Shown here: positions 17,248 to 23,925 of the stretch, piece by piece | How the letters are laid out: each line of letters starts with the position of its first letter | How positions within the stretch are numbered: the first letter of the stretch is position 1 | IMG/VR virus record: IMGVR_UViG_3300030109_000601 | Location: 1 to 37,998 of that record | Strand: one strand, 5' to 3' | Length of the DNA: 37,998 nucleotides | Origin: a virus | Notes under the pieces: generated by a model | Database searches by the model: none | The model's input: only the letters and a program-made list of their open reading frames with translations | Told to the model about the DNA's origin: nothing | Made by a program: the position numbers and the translations under genes

Positions 17248-18033
17248 ATGGAACGTTACGAAATAAACGAGCCGACAGAAGGAGAACAAATGTCTCTGGA
17301 AGAAGAGTTAGCTCAACAAGAAGCAGCCAGACAACCAGAGCTTTCTGGACAAGAAGAAGTCCAAGAACAGCCAGAAGAGACTCAAGAGGAACAACCGGAG
17401 GATTTGATTCTTGGTAAATTTAAATCACAAGAAGACCTCGTTAAAGCCTACGAAAATCTTGAGAAGAAGTTTAGCGAGGAACAACCTAAAAAGGAAGAGC
17501 AGCCAGAAAGTGAAAGCGAGCCTCCGACAACACCGGACGTTTCTAACGCAATCCAAGAAGCTAGCAATGCTTTTGAAGAGAATGGAGAGTTAAGTGAAGA
17601 CAACTACAAAGCTCTTGAAGATAACGGTATTCCTAGAGAGTTTGTTGAGGCTTACGTCAAAGGACAGCAAGCAACTGTAGAAGCTGAAGCAACAGCTATT
17701 ACAGATTCTATCGGAGGTCAGGATAACTATGACGCTATGGTTGAGTGGGCTAAAGGTTCGTTGTCTAAGGACGAAGTTGAAAGCTATGATGACATGGTAA
17801 CTAAAGGTTCTCAGAATTCAGCAATGATGGCAGTTAAAGGTTTGTATGCTCGTTTCGTTGGGGAAACCGGACAGCAGCCTGTTAAGATTGCTCAAGGACA
17901 AACAGCAGGAGCAGTTGTACAACCTTTCAGTAGTAACAGACAAATTGTCGAAGCTATGAAAGATTCAAGATACGACAGCGACCCTGCGTACCGTTCAGAC
18001 GTAGAACAAAGAATTTCAGTATCAAACTTATAG
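17248..18033 (+). CDS. Capsid scaffolding protein (T7 gp9-like)
   Basis: Internal scaffold that directs procapsid assembly and leaves before maturation. The 261-aa product is highly acidic and Gln/Glu-rich over its first 100 residues (EEELAQQEAARQPELSGQEE, PEETQEEQPEDLILGKFKSQEDL), probably disordered or coiled. The motif ILGKFKSQEDLVKAYENLEKK is typical of podophage scaffolds. The C-terminal part ends with MKDSRYDSDPAYRSDVEQRI, the short helix that in this family contacts the capsid protein. It lies between portal and capsid genes, as expected. An ATG at 17290 is a possible alternative start. Confidence 0.93.
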   Translation: MERYEINEPTEGEQMSLEEELAQQEAARQPELSGQEEVQEQPEETQEEQPEDLILGKFKSQEDLVKAYENLEKKFSEEQPKKEEQPESESEPPTTPDVSNAIQEASNAFEENGELSEDNYKALEDNGIPREFVEAYVKGQQATVEAEATAITDSIGGQDNYDAMVEWAKGSLSKDEVESYDDMVTKGSQNSAMMAVKGLYARFVGETGQQPVKIAQGQTAGAVVQPFSSNRQIVEAMKDSRYDSDPAYRSDVEQRISVSNL

Positions 18034-18036
18034 ATT

Positions 18037-18219
18037 ATGATAACATACATTACAGAAAACAGTGCAGACATAATTGCAATAGCGACAGCTACTATAACAC
18101 TTGCCAGTCTAATAAGTGCTATTACACCTAACAAGACAGACAACAAAGTTACTTCAGTGCTTGCTAAATTAATTAACTGGTTAGCACTTAACGTTGGCAA
18201 AGCGAAACCTAAAGAGTAA
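18037..18219 (+). CDS. Small membrane protein in the scaffold-capsid interval
   Basis: A 60-aa protein with one strong hydrophobic segment (DIIAIATATITLASLISAIT, about residues 10-29) followed by a polar hinge (PNKTDNKVTS) and an amphipathic stretch NWLALNVGKAKPKE. Small phage proteins of the same design ending in NLLALNVGKAK are familiar to me from other podophages, with no assigned role. It may be a holin-like or antiholin-like partner of the overlapping gene pair that follows. It starts 3 bases after the scaffold stop. Confidence 0.72.
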   Translation: MITYITENSADIIAIATATITLASLISAITPNKTDNKVTSVLAKLINWLALNVGKAKPKE

Positions 18220-18221
18220 TT

Positions 18222-18464
18222 ATGATTAAGTTACTCGTAGGTTTCCTTTTTAACTTTCCAAGAATTTGCGAGTACTTCTTCAAAATTGTAGAAGCTTATG
18301 AAAAAGAAGCTTATAGCAGGAGTCGTGAGCGTAATCTTGATATTATCGATGACTGGCTGCAAGACGATGGGGCCTCCGGAGAGCAGGATTCCCCATTTCA
18401 TCTTGAAACTGAAAGTCCATTCGTTCACCACCCAAGAAAAGGAGACAATAGGAGAGATCCTTAG
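18222..18464 (+). CDS. Small membrane-associated protein, possible inner spanin or lysis accessory
   Basis: An 80-aa product starting MIKLLVGFLFNFPRICEYFF, which could be a short N-terminal membrane anchor, followed by a charged helical part (KIVEAYEKEAYSRSRERN) and a polar tail. From 18298 a lipoprotein is read in another frame inside it. That nested arrangement is the hallmark of Rz/Rz1 spanin pairs. However, this protein is shorter than most Rz proteins and the hydrophobic stretch is interrupted by Asn, Pro and Arg, so the spanin role is tentative. It begins 2 bases after the previous stop. Confidence 0.6.
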   Translation: MIKLLVGFLFNFPRICEYFFKIVEAYEKEAYSRSRERNLDIIDDWLQDDGASGEQDSPFHLETESPFVHHPRKGDNRRDP

Positions 18465-18495
18465 ATACGTGAACGATCTAGAGCATCGAAGATAA
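18298..18495 (+). CDS. Putative lipoprotein, Rz1-like outer-membrane spanin candidate (nested)
   Basis: A 65-aa frame overlapping the previous gene out of frame. It has a clear lipoprotein signal: MKKKLIAGVVSVILILSMTGC, with a basic N-terminus, a hydrophobic core and Cys 21 as the lipidated residue (Met at -3 is acceptable but not optimal). The mature part is about 45 residues, with MGPPESRIP near its start and a helical C-terminus (EKETIGEILRYVNDLEHRR). Small out-of-frame lipoproteins nested in a membrane-protein gene are typical o-spanins, which fuse the outer membrane at lysis. A different small lipoprotein role cannot be excluded. It implies a Gram-negative host. Confidence 0.65.
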   Translation: MKKKLIAGVVSVILILSMTGCKTMGPPESRIPHFILKLKVHSFTTQEKETIGEILRYVNDLEHRR

Positions 18496-18665
18496 AAATT
18501 TCAACACACAACAAGACGCAAAATGAACCCAAAGGTTTGTTTTGGTGCAGCCCCTTGCGAGGGATAACTAATCTAAAAACACCCATAGGTCTTTTGTTTT
18601 ATTGAGTGCGTTGTTCTAACAAAAACAACAAACATAAAAATAGAATAGAAAGGACATATTAAAAT
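18496..18665 (+). other. Untranslated leader before the capsid gene
   Basis: About 170 bases without a supported gene. The only structures seen are short hairpins: AACC-caaa-GGTT near 18525-18536 and CCCT-tgcg-AGGG near 18552-18563. The end is A-rich with GAAAGGA about 10 bases before the capsid ATG. No copy of the phage promoter is present, so capsid transcription should come from 8010 or from an unseen site. The 11-mer GTTTTGGTGCA here (18539-18549) recurs at 34494-34504. Confidence 0.45.
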
Positions 18666-19694
18666 ATGGCTAATATAACAACACTATCGAATTCCGGTCA
18701 GGCAACAGCAGTTGCAAACGGAAACGCCTCTGGAGGAGCAAATGACTTGTTCCTTAAGGTGTTCTCTGGGGAAATCTTGACCCAATTCGAAGAAGCAGCG
18801 GTAATGAAACCGTTGCATACAATCAGGACTATTAGTTCTGGTAAGTCAGCGTCATTCGCTGTAACTGGAATTGCTTCGGCAAAATACCACTCTCCAGGTC
18901 AAGATATAATGACCCAGAGTAACGGTTACCTCAGTGACATTAAGCACAATGAGAAAATCATCAACATCGATGACGTTCTTATAAGCTCAACCTTCGTTCC
19001 AAGAATTTCGGAACTTAAGAACCATTATGATGTTCGTAGCATTTATGCTAAAGAACTTGGTAAGGCTCTTGCTAAGAGATTCGACTTAGCGGTAATGAAG
19101 ACTTGGGTTGCTGCTGCTAGAACTGCAACTCCAAACGTGTTTGGTGGTAAAGCAGGTATATCAGTAAACACTAACAACGCATTGGATACCCCTGCGGAAA
19201 TCATTGAAGCATTATTCACAATGGCTCAAAGGCTTGACGAGAATGATGTTCCTAATGATGGAGCAAGGTTTGCTATCCTTCAACCTACACAGTACTACAA
19301 GCTGTTAACTTCAGACAACGTAGCAATCAATCGTGATAACGATGGTTCTGGTTCTGTAAGTAAAGGCACAGTACCTTCTGTTGCAGGTATTAAGTTGTAT
19401 AAGTCTAACCACTTGGCAGACCTTAAGGGTCTAGGAGCAGAAGCTAACCAAGATCAGGACGATGACAACACAGCTAACGATGTGTTCGGTGGAAATGGAA
19501 CAGGTTACAACGGTGACCTTTCTGACACTGGAATCATTGGTGGCCATCCGGCAGCGGTCGGCACCGTGAAATTGTTAGACCTGGCAACTGAATCTGACTA
19601 CAGCGTCAGTCACCAAGGTACTTTATTCCTGGCAAAATATGCTCTAGGGCATGGAATTTTACGCCAAGAATGTGCTGCTGAGATTAGACTATAA
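18666..19694 (+). CDS. Major capsid protein (T7 gp10-like)
   Basis: HK97-fold shell protein, 342 aa (T7 gp10A is 345). Family phrases are clear: N-terminal Gly/Asn/Ala-rich arm, LFLKVFSGEILTQFEEAAVMKPLHTIRTISSGKSASF, then PGQDIMTQSN, DDVLISSTFVPRISELKNHYDVRSIYAKELGKALAKRFD, and RFAILQPTQYYKLL. The C-terminus ends LAKYALGHGILRQECAAEIRL. It is followed directly by a strong intrinsic terminator as in T7. No slippery frameshift product comparable to T7 gp10B was noticed. GAAAGGA lies about ten bases before the ATG. Confidence 0.97.
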   Translation: MANITTLSNSGQATAVANGNASGGANDLFLKVFSGEILTQFEEAAVMKPLHTIRTISSGKSASFAVTGIASAKYHSPGQDIMTQSNGYLSDIKHNEKIINIDDVLISSTFVPRISELKNHYDVRSIYAKELGKALAKRFDLAVMKTWVAAARTATPNVFGGKAGISVNTNNALDTPAEIIEALFTMAQRLDENDVPNDGARFAILQPTQYYKLLTSDNVAINRDNDGSGSVSKGTVPSVAGIKLYKSNHLADLKGLGAEANQDQDDDNTANDVFGGNGTGYNGDLSDTGIIGGHPAAVGTVKLLDLATESDYSVSHQGTLFLAKYALGHGILRQECAAEIRL

Positions 19695-19717
19695 TCTTTG
19701 TAGAATAACAACGTCAC

Positions 19718-19763
19718 AGGAGGGTTGGGGATCATTACGGTTCCCTTCCCTCCTTTTTCTTTT
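19718..19763 (+). terminator. Intrinsic terminator after the capsid gene (T-phi analogue)
   Basis: A 7-bp stem AGGAGGG/CCCTCCT (19718-19724 with 19748-19754) continues, after a T-T internal mismatch, as GGGGA/TTCCC, closing a 9-base loop. It is followed at once by TTTTCTTTT-like U-rich sequence. T7 has its main late terminator at the same place, just after gene 10. It should lower expression of tail and core genes relative to capsid. Confidence 0.92.
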
Positions 19764-19786
19764 ATACACACCAAGATAATTTATTT

Positions 19787-20377
19787 ATGACACTTACAAC
19801 ACAGCTTGAAGCCGTTAACACAATGCTAGGATACATTGGAGAAGCTCCAGTAAACAGTATTTCAAATACATCAGAACTTCCTGTTTCGGCAGCGAATGCT
19901 GTAACAATTCTTGCTGAGACTTCTAAAGAAGTTCAAAGTGAAGGGTGGCATTTCAATACAGTAAAAGAGTATGTACTTACACCTTCTAATAGTGCAATAA
20001 CTCTACCTTCAAACACTTTACAGATAGACCATGAAGGGACTAAAGATGTCGATCTAGTTCAACGAGGACTATCATTATACGACAGAAAAAACCAGACATC
20101 TACTTTCACAGAAGACATCAAAGTGACTATTGTAGTTGCTCTTGATTGGGAACAGCTTACAGAACAAGCAAGAAGGTACATATCTTTAAGAGCAGCTAGA
20201 TCTCTTCAATCAAGACTTGTAGGTTCTAGAGAACTTGAAGCTCTTATTATTCGTGATGAATATACAGCTAAAGCCAACCTTGAAAGGTCAGACAACACGA
20301 ATGCTGACAGAACAATTTTTGATAACTACGATGCTTACACAAGATTAGGCATTAACAGAAACCCAGATCTTTACTAA
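19787..20377 (+). CDS. Tail tubular protein A / adaptor (T7 gp11-like)
   Basis: A 196-aa adaptor (T7 gp11 is also 196 aa) that joins the portal to the nozzle. Typical start TQLEAVNTMLGYIGEAPVNSI, then EVQSEGWHFNT and the C-terminal LTEQARRYISLRAARSLQSRLVGS. It ends in TAATG, overlapping the start of tail tubular protein B by one base. This is the conserved pair order. The ATG at 19787 lies 23 bases after the terminator T-tract, so its message must be read through from the capsid operon or come from an unseen promoter. Confidence 0.95.
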   Translation: MTLTTQLEAVNTMLGYIGEAPVNSISNTSELPVSAANAVTILAETSKEVQSEGWHFNTVKEYVLTPSNSAITLPSNTLQIDHEGTKDVDLVQRGLSLYDRKNQTSTFTEDIKVTIVVALDWEQLTEQARRYISLRAARSLQSRLVGSRELEALIIRDEYTAKANLERSDNTNADRTIFDNYDAYTRLGINRNPDLY

Positions 20378-22911
20378 TGTTAATAAATACTTCACTTCCA
20401 AACCTGATACAAGGAGTCAGTCAACAGCCAGACACTTTACGGTTTGATGGGCAATGTGAAGAACAGTTAAATGCGTTGTCTTCAGTGTCTGACGGTTTAA
20501 AGAAAAGACCGAACGCTAGGTACATTAAGAACCTATTAAGTTCTGCCATTGCCGATGGAGCCTTTGTACATTTCATTAACAGAGATAAGGCGGAGAAGTA
20601 CGTTCTTATAATTAACAACAACCTGTTAAAAGTTTACAACATATTAGCAGCAGGAAGTGCAGTTAAAGAGGAAACTATTGGGAGTGGACATTACCTTCAC
20701 ATAAACGACAGCACGAAGCCAAGAGACATATTTAAAGCTCTAACAGTTAACGACAATACTTTTATTCTTAACACAACTACAGGAGTAGCTAAGGCTGATA
20801 ACGGAGCTAGTCCTCCTGTCACTTTAAAGTCGGGGGTGTTTGCTGCAAGCGGTGCTGTACATAACAACCAAGCGATAGTTTTTGTAAAACAGGGACATTA
20901 CCAGACTGACTACACAATCGATATAGATTTCACAGACACTACAGGAGCAGCAAAAACATCTAAAGCTACATACACATCTGGCCCTAGTGCATCTACAGGA
21001 GCTTCTCCAAATGCTAGAGCAGGACGCATAGCTTTCATGCTTCAAAGTAAACTAACAAGTGCTGTTCAAGAACACGATGCAGACCCAAGTAATCGTACTA
21101 ACGGATTCACTTTGTCTACAGTAGACCAGTTTACTACAGGTGGTGGCACTCCATCTGATGGAATAGTATACCAAGTAGAAACGGATGCAGCGACTTCTAC
21201 AGGTTATGGGTATCCTGCTTTTGTCATCTCCAGAACAGATGGCAGAGAGTTTAAAATAAAAGTATCTGACAGTAAGTCAGGAACAGCACTGGGAGTTGTT
21301 TATAAGGAAGTAGATTCAATATCTGATTTACCTAAGTCTGCCCCAAACAATTTCAAAGTAAAGGTAAGAGGAAGCGCAGAGGACAATGAAGATGATTATT
21401 ATTTAAAGTTTGAGACTAATGATGGAGACACAAACTTCAGTGACGGAGGATGGGTTGAAGATGTAGGCTTTGGAGAAGAAAACACTTTAAAAGCTGAATC
21501 ACTTCCTTACAAACTTGTTAACTCTGCTTTAAACACTTTCTCATTTGGGGCATGTACTTGGACAACATTACAATCTGGAGACAGTGACACAAACCCCTTC
21601 CCTACCTTTACAGCCAAAACAATTTCTAATTTATTTTTCTACAAGAACCGACTAGGTTTTCTTTCAGAAGGCAGTGTAATTCTTTCGGAAGCAGGAGAAT
21701 ACTTTAACTTCTTTAGGACAACTGTAAGAACCCTTCTGGACTCAGATCCTATTGATGTAAACGTAGCTAGTACAAAGGTTACAAAGCTAAAGTCAGCAGT
21801 AGGATTCCAAGAGAACCTTATACTGTTTGGAGAGCGTGGCCAGTTTGTACTTAAAGGGGGAGAATTACTTACTCCCAAAACAGTTTCAATAACACCAGTA
21901 ACGAACTACGAGACAGACACAAGTACTCCACCATTGGAACTAGGCAGTTATATTTACTTTCCGTTTACAAGAGGAAGTTTCTCAGGAGTGCGTGAGTTTA
22001 CAATTAACGCCAACACTGACACTTTTGATTCAGTTGAGATAACAGCACACGTACCTCAATACATACCTTCAGACATTTTAGACATGGCAGGATCTACTAC
22101 AGAAAACTGCATCTGTGTTGTGAGTGAGTCCGATAATAAAAGCATGTATGTGTACAAATATTATTGGGAAGGTGGTCAGAAGATACTAGCAAGTTGGAGT
22201 AAGTTCACATTCCCCTTCTCTGTTGTTGGATTTGAGTTTGTTGAAAGCGATCTTTACATCGTAGCAACTAAGAACGGCAAGACTGAATTACTTGTACTGC
22301 CTTTTGAAGAGAAGCTTATCGACTCAGGAGCATCCTTTAATACTTATCTGGATCTTAGAGAAAGTAAGACAGTTTCTAACGGATCAATAACTCTTTCATT
22401 CACACCAGAAAGCGATGACGTAATACAGGTGTACACAAGAGAGTCCGGCAGTACTAAGGCAGGAGCTTTGATACCTTCAACAGTTAATGGAAGTACAGTT
22501 ACGGTAAACACTTCACACAACAATACTCCAGTGTGGGTAGGCATTAAGTACGCCATGAGTTACACTTTTAGTGAGCAAATGTTTAAACAAAGGGCTAACC
22601 AAAAAAGAAGTCCATCAGGATACCAAAGACACTTTCTTAAAGGTGGTACGTTGTTCTTTGATGATACAGCTAGTTTCAAAGTAGAGGTTACACCAAAAGC
22701 TCGTCAGACTTACACCAACACGTTCACAAGTAACATTGTAGGCTCAACAACCATAGGAACCCTACCAATTGAATCAGGACACTTTTCGTTTCCTATAATG
22801 TCAGCAGCCAAGGACACAACTATAAAAATAATTAACGATTCAGCTTTGCCTGGAAATTTTCAGTCAGCAGAGTTTGAATCTTTTATACATTCAAGATCAA
22901 ATCGTGTTTGA
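20377..22911 (+). CDS. Tail tubular protein B / nozzle (T7 gp12-like)
   Basis: Hexameric nozzle of the short tail, 844 aa (T7 gp12 is 794). Diagnostic N-terminus LPNLIQGVSQQPDTLRFDGQCEEQLNALSSVSDGLKKRPN, followed by repeated beta-propeller-like blades. Conserved phrases include FFYKNRLGFLSEGSVILSEAGEYFNFF and PIDVNVASTKVTKLKSAVGFQENLILFGERGQFVL. The C-terminus (ESGHFSFPIMSAAKDTTIKIINDSALPGNFQSAEFE) matches the family. Its TGA lies within the start region of the next gene. The start overlaps the adaptor stop by one base. Confidence 0.96.
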   Translation: MLINTSLPNLIQGVSQQPDTLRFDGQCEEQLNALSSVSDGLKKRPNARYIKNLLSSAIADGAFVHFINRDKAEKYVLIINNNLLKVYNILAAGSAVKEETIGSGHYLHINDSTKPRDIFKALTVNDNTFILNTTTGVAKADNGASPPVTLKSGVFAASGAVHNNQAIVFVKQGHYQTDYTIDIDFTDTTGAAKTSKATYTSGPSASTGASPNARAGRIAFMLQSKLTSAVQEHDADPSNRTNGFTLSTVDQFTTGGGTPSDGIVYQVETDAATSTGYGYPAFVISRTDGREFKIKVSDSKSGTALGVVYKEVDSISDLPKSAPNNFKVKVRGSAEDNEDDYYLKFETNDGDTNFSDGGWVEDVGFGEENTLKAESLPYKLVNSALNTFSFGACTWTTLQSGDSDTNPFPTFTAKTISNLFFYKNRLGFLSEGSVILSEAGEYFNFFRTTVRTLLDSDPIDVNVASTKVTKLKSAVGFQENLILFGERGQFVLKGGELLTPKTVSITPVTNYETDTSTPPLELGSYIYFPFTRGSFSGVREFTINANTDTFDSVEITAHVPQYIPSDILDMAGSTTENCICVVSESDNKSMYVYKYYWEGGQKILASWSKFTFPFSVVGFEFVESDLYIVATKNGKTELLVLPFEEKLIDSGASFNTYLDLRESKTVSNGSITLSFTPESDDVIQVYTRESGSTKAGALIPSTVNGSTVTVNTSHNNTPVWVGIKYAMSYTFSEQMFKQRANQKRSPSGYQRHFLKGGTLFFDDTASFKVEVTPKARQTYTNTFTSNIVGSTTIGTLPIESGHFSFPIMSAAKDTTIKIINDSALPGNFQSAEFESFIHSRSNRV

Positions 22912-23410
22912 CCGAGAAGTTATTAAATACCCAACTGTCGATGTTGTACAGGCACACCCAGATCATGCAGATTATCTAGCATCCAACCTTAGATCAGCAG
23001 ATAACATGGAATGCATGTGTCTTGGGAAAAGACCTATAGAAGCTCTACACGAAGCTTTTAAGTTTGATATAGCAACTTTAACAGCCCTTAACAAGCAGGG
23101 AAAACCTATAGCCATGTTTGGCGTAGGTGAAGGAGACTTCTTTCCTTACATATGGATGTTAGGAACAAACGAGCTATCTAAAACTTGTAAAAAAGATTTT
23201 GTGAAGTTTTCAAAGCAATGGGTCATGGAGTTGTTAAAACTTACAGGAGGGATGGCCGGCAATTTCGTATACAAGTACAACAGACCTGCTGTTAGATGGC
23301 TGCGGTGGGTTGGAGCAGATTTCATAGGAGAAACAGAATTTAACAAAGAACCTTTTTACAAATTTATTTTAATCAATAACGAAGCAGAAGAATTATGTGT
23401 TCACCATTAG
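22904..23410 (+). CDS. gp13-like protein with GNAT-related fold (DUF2833 type)
   Basis: Occupies the T7 gene 13 position. I start it at GTG 22904 (168 aa), giving an 8-base overlap with the nozzle stop; an in-frame TTG at 22874 would add ten residues. The product reads like a reduced acetyltransferase fold: VVQAHPDHADYLASNLRSADNMEC, then KPIAMFGVGEGD (beta hairpin), WMLGTNELSKTCKKDF, and YKYNRPAVRWLRWVGADFIGE near the end. T7 gp13 is needed for virion morphogenesis but is not abundant in particles; enzymatic activity is not shown. The 3' end overlaps the next ATG by 16 bases. Confidence 0.8.
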   Translation: MFDREVIKYPTVDVVQAHPDHADYLASNLRSADNMECMCLGKRPIEALHEAFKFDIATLTALNKQGKPIAMFGVGEGDFFPYIWMLGTNELSKTCKKDFVKFSKQWVMELLKLTGGMAGNFVYKYNRPAVRWLRWVGADFIGETEFNKEPFYKFILINNEAEELCVHH

Positions 23411-23919
23411 TATCAGTAGCAATGGGAGTTGCTCAATCGGCCTCTTCTATAATTGGACAGAGGCAACAAGCGGAAATGCAAGAACAAGCTCAAGCAACAG
23501 CTTCAGCCCAAGAAAGACAAAGATACCTTGCAGAAGTTTCAGCGATGCGAACTCAAGAGCAGCAAGAGATGATTGCAAGAGCGCAGAGAGTTCAAGAAGC
23601 TTCTAGAAGAGCTATGGAAGCTCGATCAAGAGCTACAGTAGCTGCCGGAGAATCTGGAATTTCTGGACTTAGTGTAAGTGCGTTGCTTGGAGATCTTACA
23701 AGAAAAGAAGCTGAGTATACGTTTTCTGAACAACGACAAGCAGAGATGGCAAGTGTTGGAAGACAGATTCAGCTTCAAGAATCTGGTATAGGATTCAATA
23801 GAAACATGCTTCGTATTAATAGACCAATAGAGCAACCTGATTATTTAGGTTCAGCACTTGGTGGAATTCAAACAGGACTTAGTAACTACAGCGTTATGAA
23901 AAACGCAGGTTTAATATAA
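23395..23919 (+). CDS. Internal virion protein B (T7 gp14-like)
   Basis: A 174-aa protein (T7 gp14 is 196) which in T7 is ejected into the outer membrane as the first pore piece. It begins MCSPLVSVAMGVAQSASSIIG, a short hydrophobic segment. A long Gln/Arg/Glu/Ala-rich helix follows (QRQQAEMQEQAQATASAQER to MEARSRATVAAGESGISG), and the SGISGLSVSALLGDL motif is typical of the family. It lies between the gp13-like and gp15-like genes as expected and overlaps the former by 16 bases. Confidence 0.9.
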   Translation: MCSPLVSVAMGVAQSASSIIGQRQQAEMQEQAQATASAQERQRYLAEVSAMRTQEQQEMIARAQRVQEASRRAMEARSRATVAAGESGISGLSVSALLGDLTRKEAEYTFSEQRQAEMASVGRQIQLQESGIGFNRNMLRINRPIEQPDYLGSALGGIQTGLSNYSVMKNAGLI

Positions 23920-23925
23920 AAAATT

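Noticed and set aside
18539-18549. GTTTTGGTGCA shared with 34494-34504
   Set aside because: Eleven bases without flanking similarity are too little to claim a functional repeat.
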